The position numbers and the translations under genes are program-made. A stretch of DNA of 5,430 nt from contig RFTO01000092.1 in assembly GCA_009923375.1 (NCBI GenBank), positions 1 through 5,430 on the forward strand, read 5' to 3'. Positions 1-5,430 of the stretch are shown in pieces. Origin of the DNA: Actinomycetota bacterium. Lineage in GTDB: Bacteria > Actinomycetota > Actinomycetes > S36-B12 > UBA5976. Position 1 is the stretch's first letter; every line of letters begins with the position of its first letter. Under the pieces are notes generated by a model, which was given only the letters and a program-made list of their open reading frames with translations, had not been told where the DNA came from and did not search any database.

Positions 1-1
1 A

Positions 2-355
2 CCGCGCGTCATGGCCGAGTCTCTCTTTGCGGCCGCTGTACGCGACCAGCTTTATGAGCGGGTCTGCGCCGACGGCGCTGCGCCGGTCTATGTGCGGTTG
101 TTGGAGGAGGGTTGCGTGCCGCTCGTTCCGGAGCTGGGGATGGAGGAGATGGCGAGCTGGCTGGCTGCTCGGAGCCTGCTGGTGGAGGCGGCCGCTGGCG
201 TGTCTCTTCCGGCGGAGCTGGTGGTGCTGGAGCAGGGGCGCGCGGAGGTGGAGCGTGGCTGGTCGCTGACGCTGCTGCGCGTTATCCTCTCAAAGCATCG
301 GGCTTTTGTGTGCCACCTGCGCGACCGATACCGACATAACTTCGGGGGAGACATC
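2..355 (+). other. Open, coding-like frame upstream of and in frame with the DUF4236 gene; possible 3' part of an upstream gene
   Basis: This frame has no stop from the window edge and runs directly into the DUF4236 gene. The first ATG is at 11, but no Shine-Dalgarno sequence precedes it and the frame is already open before it, so 11 may be an internal methionine. Up to about position 290 the translation looks like real protein: acidic and Leu/Ala/Val-rich, with segments such as PVYVRLLEEG and SLPAELVVLEQGRAEVERGW. Codons mostly end in G or C, many being GAG, GTG and CTG. The other open frame here ends at 269 and gives an implausible Arg/Trp/Cys-rich product. From about 290 to 355 the codon pattern weakens and resembles a leader region. 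I recognise no family. It may be the tail of a truncated gene or a true N-terminal extension of the 356-1393 protein, giving 460 aa from 11. The first seems somewhat more likely, because DUF4236 normally sits at the N-terminus. Confidence 0.4.
344..350 (+). promoter_or_regulatory. Strong Shine-Dalgarno that sets the DUF4236 gene start at 356
   Basis: GGGGGAG lies 5 nt before the ATG at 356. It is the best ribosome binding sequence in this part of the window, and it sits exactly before the residues (MGFRYRR) with which DUF4236 proteins typically begin. This favours 356 over the upstream in-frame ATG at 11, which has no such site. Confidence 0.7.
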
Positions 356-1393
356 ATGGGATTTAGATATCGACGCAGCGTCCAGGTGATTCCCGGACTG
401 CGACTCAATTTCAGTAAATCCGGCATCGGATATTCCGTCGGGATGCGCGGCGCCAGAATCAGCCACAGCCCCACTGGCCGGGTGACGAGGTCGGTTGGAA
501 TCCCCGGCACTGGGATGTATTACGTCACCACGCGTGGCAGCGGTGGGCGCAGGCGATCGGCCAACCAATCAACAGCGCACAGTCGTGCCACTGCGGCTCA
601 AATTGAGACTTTGCAGCAACAGATTGCACACCCCGGACCTTGGTCTCCGCCGTCTGCAGGTTTATTTGCCAGCAGCGAGGAGCGGCAGTTAGTCAGGGCG
701 TGGCGCGACAACGACACTCACACTCTGATCGCATTAGCTGGACTGCCTGGGGTGTCCCGGGTGCTCGCCTGTGTGATGAGCATGCTCAAGCTCGCCGGCA
801 CGGATGCGACGCCGCTACTGCCTGCCTTCGAATCCCTCTTCCACGACAACGTGGATATAAACGGCGACCGCCTCCTGCGCAAATGCGCCAGTGGGTTGGC
901 GCTCACCATCGGTGTCTGCGACGGCGTGAGCGCGTCCCTACCAGCTGGTAAACAAGCGCTGGGGTTGGCATACGCGGAAATCCTGCAGGCAGGTGAACGC
1001 TATGCAGATGCCTTAAGCATCCTGGACATGCTCACAGCCGCGCCGGTGATCACGCTCAGCAAGGTGGACATCCTCTCGCTCACCCAAGCATGGGATCAAG
1101 TACTCACATTGACCGAAAGTGCGCAGGCCGATGACGACATCGGGATCGCGTTGCTCGTGCATCGGGCGCGGGCATTTCGAGCGCAGCGCCTGCCTGATGC
1201 AGCTCTGGAGACTCTCAAAGAGTTCAATCTGCGCAGTGTCGACCCAGATGCGAAAGTGCAGATCCTGCTCGAGCGAGCTCAAGCACATGAGCTGGCTGGG
1301 CAGCACGCTGCTGCGAGGAAGGACGCCCAATCGGTGCTGGTGCTGCATGCGGACAACCCAGTTGCGCGGGCATTGGCTGTGCCCACTGCCTGA
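356..1393 (+). CDS. DUF4236 domain protein with TPR-like C-terminal half, function unknown
   Basis: The product is 345 aa if started at 356. Residues 1-57 match the DUF4236 pattern: MGFRYRRSVQ, then PGLRLNFSKSGIGYSVG, a Gly-rich RGARIS turn, and SVGIPGTGMYY. The domain is a short beta-rich module of unknown function, usually at the extreme N-terminus. Residues 58-105 are a basic, Ser/Gly/Gln-rich linker (GGRRRS). From about 105 to the end the protein is helical. Residues 201-226, 264-290 and 300-341 have the small/large residue spacing of TPR-like helix pairs (ALGLAYAEILQAGERYADAL; ALLVHRARAFRAQRLPDAAL; ILLERAQAHELAGQHAAA). TPR arrays usually bind proteins, so a scaffolding role is possible but is inference. 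There is no signal peptide or membrane segment, so it is probably cytoplasmic. It lies 169 bp before an amino-acid importer operon with no evident link. The domain call is fairly sure, the role unknown. Confidence 0.78.
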   Translation: MGFRYRRSVQVIPGLRLNFSKSGIGYSVGMRGARISHSPTGRVTRSVGIPGTGMYYVTTRGSGGRRRSANQSTAHSRATAAQIETLQQQIAHPGPWSPPSAGLFASSEERQLVRAWRDNDTHTLIALAGLPGVSRVLACVMSMLKLAGTDATPLLPAFESLFHDNVDINGDRLLRKCASGLALTIGVCDGVSASLPAGKQALGLAYAEILQAGERYADALSILDMLTAAPVITLSKVDILSLTQAWDQVLTLTESAQADDDIGIALLVHRARAFRAQRLPDAALETLKEFNLRSVDPDAKVQILLERAQAHELAGQHAAARKDAQSVLVLHADNPVARALAVPTA

Positions 1394-1523
1394 GCAGGCA
1401 CTCCAGCATGTGAGCCCACCTTCTCCTGTGGACTGCGTCGCTGCGCAAAGCCGTTCCCAGACGCCCTCCTCGGTGGTAAGTTCGCGCGAGTTCGCCTAAG
1501 CCCCATGCTCGGGTGATTCAACT

Positions 1524-1543
1524 AGACGCTTTCCGTGGCGTCT
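1524..1543 (+). promoter_or_regulatory. Perfect 6-bp inverted repeat in the leader of the importer operon
   Basis: AGACGC and GCGTCT are separated by the 8-nt loop TTTCCGTG. The right arm ends 7 nt before the AAAGGA Shine-Dalgarno (1551-1556), which itself lies 6 nt before the ATG of the binding-protein gene at 1563. The repeat could be a leader hairpin that affects translation, or an operator half-site pair. No T-run follows, so it does not look like an intrinsic terminator. The rest of the 1394-1562 gap shows no convincing sigma-70-like promoter or known riboswitch. Confidence 0.3.
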
Positions 1544-1562
1544 TGTCGCGAAAGGACCCCTT

Positions 1563-2450
1563 ATGTCAGTCTCTATCCGCAAGGCGCTCGCCGTTGTGGC
1601 GACCGCTGCGGTCGCGTTCACCATGGCCGCGTGCAGCAACTCCACGAACGCAGGAACCTCATCCAGCACCGATGCGCCAACCGGCACAACTATCACGGCA
1701 CCCGCAACTGTCGCCGCCGATGGTGTGCTCTCCGTCGGCGTGGATGCCACATACCCGCCGAACGAGTCGGTTGCCGCTGATGGCAAGACTGTTGAGGGCA
1801 TGGACATCGACCTCGTCACCGAGGTTGCCAAGCGCATGGGCCTGACAGTGAAGTGGACCAAGGCCGGCTTCGACTCGATTATCCCCGGTATTCAGTCTGG
1901 CAAGTACGAGATGGGCGCTTCGTCGTTCACCGACAACCCCGAGCGCGAGAAGGTCGTCGACTTCGTGACGTACTACTCCGCTGGCACGTCGTGGGTAGCT
2001 AAGACCGGCGCCACGATTACTCCTGACACTGCCTGCGGCATGACAGTCGCTGTGCAGCAGGGCACGGTTCAGGTCGATGACGCAAACGCTCGCTCCAAGA
2101 CCTGCACCACGGCTGGCAAGTCGGCCATCACGATCAAGCCTTTCGAAGCGCAGACCGACGCCACGTTGGCTGTGTCCAATGGCAAGGCAGATGCGTTCCT
2201 GGCTGACACCCCCGTTGCCATCGATGCTGCCACGAAGTCCAATGGCGTTCTGGCCCTCGTGGGTAGCGTCTACGACACAGCTCCGTACGGCTTCGCACTG
2301 CCGAAGAACGTCCCCGGCTTGGCGACAGCTGTTCAAAGCGCAGTGAACGCCATGATGGCCGATGGCACCTACATGACCATCTTGAAGAAGTGGGGCGCGC
2401 AGGCAGGTGCAGTCACGACCTCGGTAATCAACGCAGCCGCCGCGAAGTAA
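1563..2450 (+). CDS. Amino-acid ABC transporter substrate-binding lipoprotein (SBP family 3)
   Basis: This 295-aa extracytoplasmic receptor captures a polar amino acid for the importer encoded just downstream. A lipoprotein signal is clear: basic start (SIRK), hydrophobic stretch 8-21, and lipobox MAAC with Cys24 as the lipidated residue. A Ser/Thr/Ala-rich tether (25-50) follows. The family 3 domain spans about 55-280: LSVGVDATYPPN, GMDIDLVTEVAKRMGL, FDSIIPGIQSGKYEMG, TDNPEREKVVDF, and near the end DGTYMTILKKWG. Thr123, Arg128 and Asp215 (ADTP) line up by motif with residues that hold the ligand carboxylate and amine in E. coli glutamine-binding protein. Cys158 and Cys181 could form a disulfide. 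The usual aromatic after YPP is replaced (YPPNES), a variant I associate with actinobacterial members. AAAGGA 6 nt upstream supports the ATG at 1563. The exact amino acid cannot be read from sequence. Confidence 0.94.
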   Translation: MSVSIRKALAVVATAAVAFTMAACSNSTNAGTSSSTDAPTGTTITAPATVAADGVLSVGVDATYPPNESVAADGKTVEGMDIDLVTEVAKRMGLTVKWTKAGFDSIIPGIQSGKYEMGASSFTDNPEREKVVDFVTYYSAGTSWVAKTGATITPDTACGMTVAVQQGTVQVDDANARSKTCTTAGKSAITIKPFEAQTDATLAVSNGKADAFLADTPVAIDAATKSNGVLALVGSVYDTAPYGFALPKNVPGLATAVQSAVNAMMADGTYMTILKKWGAQAGAVTTSVINAAAAK

Positions 2451-2481
2451 GCGCGGAAGCGACAGAAGTAACGGCGCAGCA

Positions 2482-3378
2482 GTGGCCCTCGACTCAGGCC
2501 AAATCGGCAGACCGGCTCGCATTCGAGCCGTGCCCGTGAGGCACCCTGGTCGTTGGGTCACTGCTGCGATCGTGTGTTACCTCGCCATCTTTGGCGTCTA
2601 CGTTGTCTCCACCAATCCACGTTTCGAGTGGGCTGCGCAGTGGCATTACGCGTTCTCCTCATCAATCCTCGACGGAGTCCGCTCAACCCTGATCATGACT
2701 TTCGCCGCAATGGCGATCGGCATCATCGGCGGAGTAATCCTGGCGATCATGCGCCTGTCCCCCAACCCGATCTTGTCGCGCGGCGCGTGGTTTTTCATCT
2801 GGGTGTTCCGCGCCACCCCGGTTCTCGTTCAACTTCTTGTGTGGTCCTACCTCGGATCCCTGTTCCCCAGCCTCGGCGTGGGCATCCCCTTCGGACCGTC
2901 GTTCCACCGCTGGGAAACCAACCAACTCATCTCTGCGCTGATGGCGGCGTTGCTGGGTTTGGGCTTGAACGAAGCCGCCTACATGGCTGAGATCGTCCGC
3001 GCCGGCATCGTGTCGGTGGATGCCGGCCAGGTGGAAGCATCTTCCGCACTCGGCTTTTCACGCCTGCGAACGATGCGGATGATCGTGCTTCCGCAGGCGA
3101 TGCGCGTCATCATCCCGCCAACTGGCAACGAGACCATATCGATGCTGAAGACGACATCACTGATCTCCGTTGTGCCCTATTACGAACTCTTGTACGCAAC
3201 TCGTGCGATTTACGCGAACACCTACCAAGTCATTCCGATGCTCATCATGGCGAGCCTTTGGTACGCAGCAATGTCGAGTGTGTTGATGGTTGGGCAGTTC
3301 TACATCGAGCGCCACTACTCACGCGGCTTCGCGCATGCCGGCGGCAACGCGGTACGAAGGCGGTGGCGATCCCGATGA
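2482..3378 (+). CDS. Polar amino-acid ABC transporter permease (HisM/GlnP type)
   Basis: This 298-aa integral membrane subunit of the importer should form a homodimer, as no second permease gene is present. Likely membrane segments are at about 26-43, 69-91, 102-127, 149-169, 215-237 and 250-273. FRATPVLVQL (109-118) is typical of polar amino-acid permeases. The EAA loop that docks onto the ATPase is at about 170-206 (EIVRAGIVSVDAGQVEAS, then ALGF and LPQAMR). The C-terminus is basic (VRRRWRSR). The start is uncertain. The GTG at 2482 is the first possible start after an in-frame stop at 2425-2427, but it has only a weak AGAAG 13 nt upstream. GTG codons at 2530 and 2536 are alternatives that would trim the N-terminal tail without affecting membrane segments. 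It begins 31 nt after the binding-protein stop, so translation may depend partly on upstream ribosomes. Its stop overlaps the ATPase start. Confidence 0.94.
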   Translation: MALDSGQIGRPARIRAVPVRHPGRWVTAAIVCYLAIFGVYVVSTNPRFEWAAQWHYAFSSSILDGVRSTLIMTFAAMAIGIIGGVILAIMRLSPNPILSRGAWFFIWVFRATPVLVQLLVWSYLGSLFPSLGVGIPFGPSFHRWETNQLISALMAALLGLGLNEAAYMAEIVRAGIVSVDAGQVEASSALGFSRLRTMRMIVLPQAMRVIIPPTGNETISMLKTTSLISVVPYYELLYATRAIYANTYQVIPMLIMASLWYAAMSSVLMVGQFYIERHYSRGFAHAGGNAVRRRWRSR

Positions 3379-4172
3379 TGACGCAACCGATGAGTAATGA
3401 ATTCGTCGACCCCACGCTGGTCGTCCAATCCAAAGATGTGTGGAAGTCTTTCGGGGAACTCGACGTGCTCAAGGGAATCAGTCTGAATGTGCCGGAGCAC
3501 ACGGTGGTCTGCCTTGTTGGTCCATCCGGCTCGGGAAAATCCACGTTCCTGCGATGCATAAACAAGTTGGAGAGCATCGACGCCGGTGGCTTGTGGGTGC
3601 ACGGAGAGCGCGTGGGTTACATCGAGCGCAACAACCGCTTGTATGAGATGAATGAGCAACAGATCGCGCGGCAGCGACGCGAGGTCGGCATGGTCTTCCA
3701 ACGCTTCAACCTCTTCCCGCATATGACAGCGCTGCAGAATGTGATGGCGGCACCTGTCACGGTGAAAGGCGTTCCCAAAGCCGAAGCGCGCCAGCAGACC
3801 ATCGCATTGCTGGAGCGCGTGGGTTTGGCAGACAAGATGGACAGTTATCCGGCGCAGTTATCCGGCGGTCAGCAGCAGCGAGTCGCGATAGCCCGCGCCC
3901 TGGCAATGCAACCCCGGCTAATGCTCTTTGATGAGCCGACAAGCGCACTAGATCCCGAGTTGGTCGGAGAGGTGCTCGATGTGATGCGGCAACTCGCCCA
4001 CGATGGCATGACCATGATCGTGGTGACGCACGAGATGGGGTTCGCGCGGGAGGTAGGCGACTCATTGGTGTTCATGGACGCTGGTGTTGTGGTGGAAAGC
4101 GGTGATCCTCGTGAGGTTCTCGCTAACCCCCAACATGAGCGAACCCAGGCATTCCTGTCCAAAGTTCTCTAG
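3375..4172 (+). CDS. Polar amino-acid ABC transporter ATP-binding protein (GlnQ/HisP type)
   Basis: This 265-aa ATPase powers the importer from the cytoplasmic face. All nucleotide-binding motifs are intact: Walker A GPSGSGKST (49-57), Q-loop VFQRFNLFPHMT with Gln109, signature LSGGQQQR (162-169), Walker B LMLFDEP with catalytic Glu187, D-loop SALDP, and switch His219 in VVTHEMGFA. FNLFPHMTALQNV and the closing NPQHERTQAFL are hallmarks of polar amino-acid importer ATPases. The segment at 73-100 before the Q-loop is the HisP-like insertion. I chose the ATG at 3375 because it overlaps the permease stop by 4 nt (ATGA), the usual coupled arrangement, and GGTGG lies 8 nt upstream. ATGs at 3378 and 3390 are alternatives. 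The frame is open back to 3258 inside the permease gene, but that part is not coding. Confidence 0.95.
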   Translation: MMTQPMSNEFVDPTLVVQSKDVWKSFGELDVLKGISLNVPEHTVVCLVGPSGSGKSTFLRCINKLESIDAGGLWVHGERVGYIERNNRLYEMNEQQIARQRREVGMVFQRFNLFPHMTALQNVMAAPVTVKGVPKAEARQQTIALLERVGLADKMDSYPAQLSGGQQQRVAIARALAMQPRLMLFDEPTSALDPELVGEVLDVMRQLAHDGMTMIVVTHEMGFAREVGDSLVFMDAGVVVESGDPREVLANPQHERTQAFLSKVL

Positions 4173-4191
4173 CGTCGCTTTGGTGGCGCTA
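4170..4191 (+). terminator. Possible terminator hairpin after the importer operon
   Basis: TAGCGTC and GGCGCTA form a 7-bp stem with one G-U pair around an 8-nt loop (GCTTTGGT). The stop codon of the ATPase gene (TAG, 4170-4172) forms the start of the stem. Only a weak pyrimidine run (CTTCCC) follows. The position at the end of the operon, facing a convergent operon, supports a terminator. The missing T-run leaves this uncertain, though many actinobacterial terminators lack one. Confidence 0.4.
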
Positions 4192-4214
4192 CTTCCCATC
4201 GCAGGCGCAGTGGG

Positions 4215-4228
4215 GTAACCGAAGTTAC
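4215..4228 (-). terminator. Possible terminator hairpin with TTCG loop after the exporter operon
   Basis: Read on the minus strand, GTAAC and GTTAC pair around the loop TTCG, closed by C-G, which is the extra-stable cUUCGg tetraloop. The stop codon of the ABC-2 permease gene (TAA, 4225-4227) lies in the stem. The stem is only 5 bp and no T-run follows, so it may be a weak terminator, a 3'-end stabiliser, or chance. Confidence 0.33.
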
Positions 4229-5076
4229 GAGACGATGTCTTTACGGCCGAAGAGCAGCGCTGTCGCGGTGCAACACAAAGCGAAAACGATGAATGAGTAA
4301 CTCGCACCTCGCAGCATCGCCGTCCAATCGATTGTCGGACTCAGCGCATCTAGCCATGCGTAAAAGAAGTGCGTAGGCAACCATTGGCGTGCATTCCCCA
4401 AAGATCCGATCGCATCCATGATGTTGCTGATGATCGTGATGATCACCGCTGCAGACACTGCTCCCAACGGCGCATCAGTTCGAGTGCCCATGAAGAACGC
4501 CAAGCCAGCGACGAATAGAAGTGAGACGAACACGTAACCCGACATCAATGCCAGACGCCAGATCGAATCCCAGGTCCCGAAAGTCGGCCCGAGCGGCGAT
4601 TGCAGTGGTGCCCAACCGAATGCCAGCCCACCGATGAGGTAGCTCGCTAGCGGCAAAAGCAGCACGGCGAAGAGCGAGAGCAGAAGCGACACGCTGAACT
4701 TCTGTTTCAGCAGCCGCGTACGAGGCACTGGCGCCGCCAGTAGGTAGCGCAAGGTGGCCCACGATGCATCGCTGGCCACAGTGTCGCCGCAGAACATCGC
4801 CACAACCGTCACCAACACGAACCCCGTGGCGAAATAGAGCATTGTCGCCGTGAAGTTCGCGGCACCGTGTCCGGCAAGGCCGACCAGATCCATGGATCCG
4901 CCGCCGAAACTGTTGCGCCCATTGTCGGAGGACTGATTCGAGCCGAATTTCGATGCCAAGGAAACGAGCACCGGCAGGGCAATGACGTACACATACGACC
5001 ACAGCGTTCGGCGGCGACGCACCTGCCGCATGAACTCAATGCGGAAGGGCAATGTTCGCGATGCGTTGTAGCTCAT
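4225..5076 (-). CDS. ABC-2 type transporter membrane protein, probable exporter, substrate unknown
   Basis: This 283-aa protein is the membrane half of an ABC exporter whose ATPase gene lies directly upstream. Likely membrane segments are at about 26-42, 76-98, 128-152, 174-197, 204-222 and 257-277, six in all, as usual for ABC-2 proteins. The N-terminus is basic (MRQVRRRR). A Gly/Ser/Asn-rich hydrophilic loop (44-62) between the first two segments probably lies outside the cell. After the second segment, GDTVASDASWATLRYLLAAP then VPRTRLLKQK (98-126) is the conserved ABC-2 pattern of a cytoplasmic stretch that contacts the ATPase. The start is well supported: GAAGGAG lies 7 nt before the ATG, which overlaps the ATPase stop by 4 nt (ATGA). 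Relatives include antibiotic and bacteriocin exporters, but nothing here identifies the cargo. It converges on the amino-acid importer operon. Confidence 0.88.
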   Translation of the reverse strand: MSYNASRTLPFRIEFMRQVRRRRTLWSYVYVIALPVLVSLASKFGSNQSSDNGRNSFGGGSMDLVGLAGHGAANFTATMLYFATGFVLVTVVAMFCGDTVASDASWATLRYLLAAPVPRTRLLKQKFSVSLLLSLFAVLLLPLASYLIGGLAFGWAPLQSPLGPTFGTWDSIWRLALMSGYVFVSLLFVAGLAFFMGTRTDAPLGAVSAAVIITIISNIMDAIGSLGNARQWLPTHFFYAWLDALSPTIDWTAMLRGASYSFIVFALCCTATALLFGRKDIVS

Positions 5077-5430
5077 GGCTTTACTCCTTCATGGTTGATG
5101 GAGTCGCTACCGATAAGAGCCATGAACACGTCCTCAAGTTGCGGGTTCGTCCCGGAGCCCTTGTGCAAGATGTCCTCGATTGCCCCTGCTGCCACCAGAT
5201 GTCCGTGGTGCATGACCACAACGTGGCTGCAGGTTTGCTGCACCTCTGCAAGCAAGTGCGATGACACGATAATCGTGCGGCCGGTTGCGGCGTAATCCCG
5301 CAGCACCCCTCGCATGGCTCGGATCTGGCTTGGGTCAAGTCCGTTTGTCGGCTCATCGAGCACCAGAAGATCCGGCATCCCTAACATCGCTTGGGCGATG
5401 GCCAAACGTTGCTTCATTCCGTGGCTATAA
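5073..5430 (-). CDS. ABC transporter ATP-binding protein (bacitracin/multidrug export type), C-terminal part cut by the window edge
   Basis: About 118 C-terminal residues of the ATPase partner of the ABC-2 protein are visible; the Walker A half lies beyond the window. The frame is open at the edge and begins inside the signature motif, seen as YSHGMKQRL (5391-5429), a variant of LSGGQ common in BcrA-like drug-export ATPases. The ATG at 5415-5417 is therefore an internal methionine and not a start. Downstream are Walker B LLVLDEP with the catalytic Glu, D-loop NGLDP, and the switch His in VSSHLLAEV. The C-terminal LEDVFMALIG is typical of this family. The stop overlaps the ATG of the permease gene, so the two are translationally coupled and must work as one transporter. 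The substrate cannot be told; drug, peptide or lipid export or self-protection are all possible. Confidence 0.95.
   Translation of the reverse strand, partial: YSHGMKQRLAIAQAMLGMPDLLVLDEPTNGLDPSQIRAMRGVLRDYAATGRTIIVSSHLLAEVQQTCSHVVVMHHGHLVAAGAIEDILHKGSGTNPQLEDVFMALIGSDSINHEGVKP

Noticed and set aside
29..197. Repeated GCGGCCGCTG at 29-38 and 188-197
   Set aside because: Both copies lie in frame and encode Ala-Ala-Ala in a GC-rich coding stretch, so composition explains them.
304..340. Possible promoter (TTGTGT with CATAAC) before the DUF4236 gene
   Set aside because: The spacing between the elements is too long, about 23 bp, and the match to a -35 element is poor.
1452..1482. Possible promoter with TAAGTT as -10 before the importer operon
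   Set aside because: TAAGTT is acceptable as a -10, but no recognisable -35 lies at the right distance. It is too weak to list.
1394..1562. Riboswitch or T-box leader before the amino-acid importer
   Set aside because: I found no T-box motif, anticodon-like specifier or conserved riboswitch core, and the leader is short.
1659..2561. Long minus-strand open frame (about 300 codons) opposite the binding-protein gene
   Set aside because: The product is Arg/Gly/Cys-rich with no motif. It mirrors the GC-rich codon pattern of the strongly supported plus-strand gene.
3258..3374. In-frame extension of the importer ATPase back into the permease gene
   Set aside because: It overlaps conserved permease coding sequence, and the added residues do not resemble ABC ATPase N-termini. 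The ATGA overlap at 3375 is the better start.
3315..4162. Several minus-strand open frames opposite the importer ATPase
   Set aside because: They overlap intact ATPase motifs on the plus strand, and their translations are low-complexity and basic, as expected for shadows.
5073..5417. Complete small gene starting at the ATG at 5415-5417
   Set aside because: The codons before it (Tyr-Ser-His-Gly) belong to the ABC signature motif, so the ATG is internal to a longer ATPase gene cut by the window edge.

Overview
The window looks like chromosomal DNA of a moderately high-GC actinomycete (Actinomycetota). The reasons are the G/C-ending codons, a GTG start, an Ala/Thr-rich lipoprotein signal, and a solute-binding protein of a type common in actinobacterial amino-acid importers. 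The genus cannot be fixed from this sequence. I see no tRNA, rRNA, CRISPR array, insertion sequence or recognisable riboswitch.

Left part (1-1393, + strand). A DUF4236-type protein of about 345 aa (356-1393) has an N-terminal DUF4236 domain and a helical, TPR-like C-terminal half. Its start at 356 follows a strong Shine-Dalgarno sequence. The same reading frame is open upstream to the window edge (2-355), and that stretch reads like real protein with different codon use. It is either the tail of an upstream gene that runs into this one or a genuine N-terminal extension. Bases 1394-1562 are non-coding and hold a short perfect inverted repeat just before the next ribosome binding site.

Centre (1563-4172, + strand). 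This is a complete three-gene ABC importer operon for a polar amino acid: a lipoprotein solute-binding protein (1563-2450), a single integral-membrane permease (2482-3378) and an ATPase (3375-4172). The permease and ATPase genes overlap by 4 nt (ATGA). The binding protein would capture the amino acid outside the membrane and deliver it to a permease homodimer driven by the ATPase dimer. The fold and ligand-contact residues resemble those of glutamine-binding protein, but the exact substrate is not proven.

Right part (4225-5430, - strand). A second, convergent ABC operon encodes an ABC-2 type membrane protein (4225-5076) and its ATPase. The ATPase is cut by the window edge (5073-5430), and the two genes overlap by ATGA. 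It is an exporter or resistance-type transporter of unknown substrate. The 52 bp between the converging operons carry two small hairpins, one at each operon's stop codon, which may act as terminators.

Most of the window is ordinary transporter sequence. The least explained parts are the DUF4236/TPR-like protein and the in-frame coding sequence upstream of it. I found no convincing sign of a new defence, mobile or RNA-based system.
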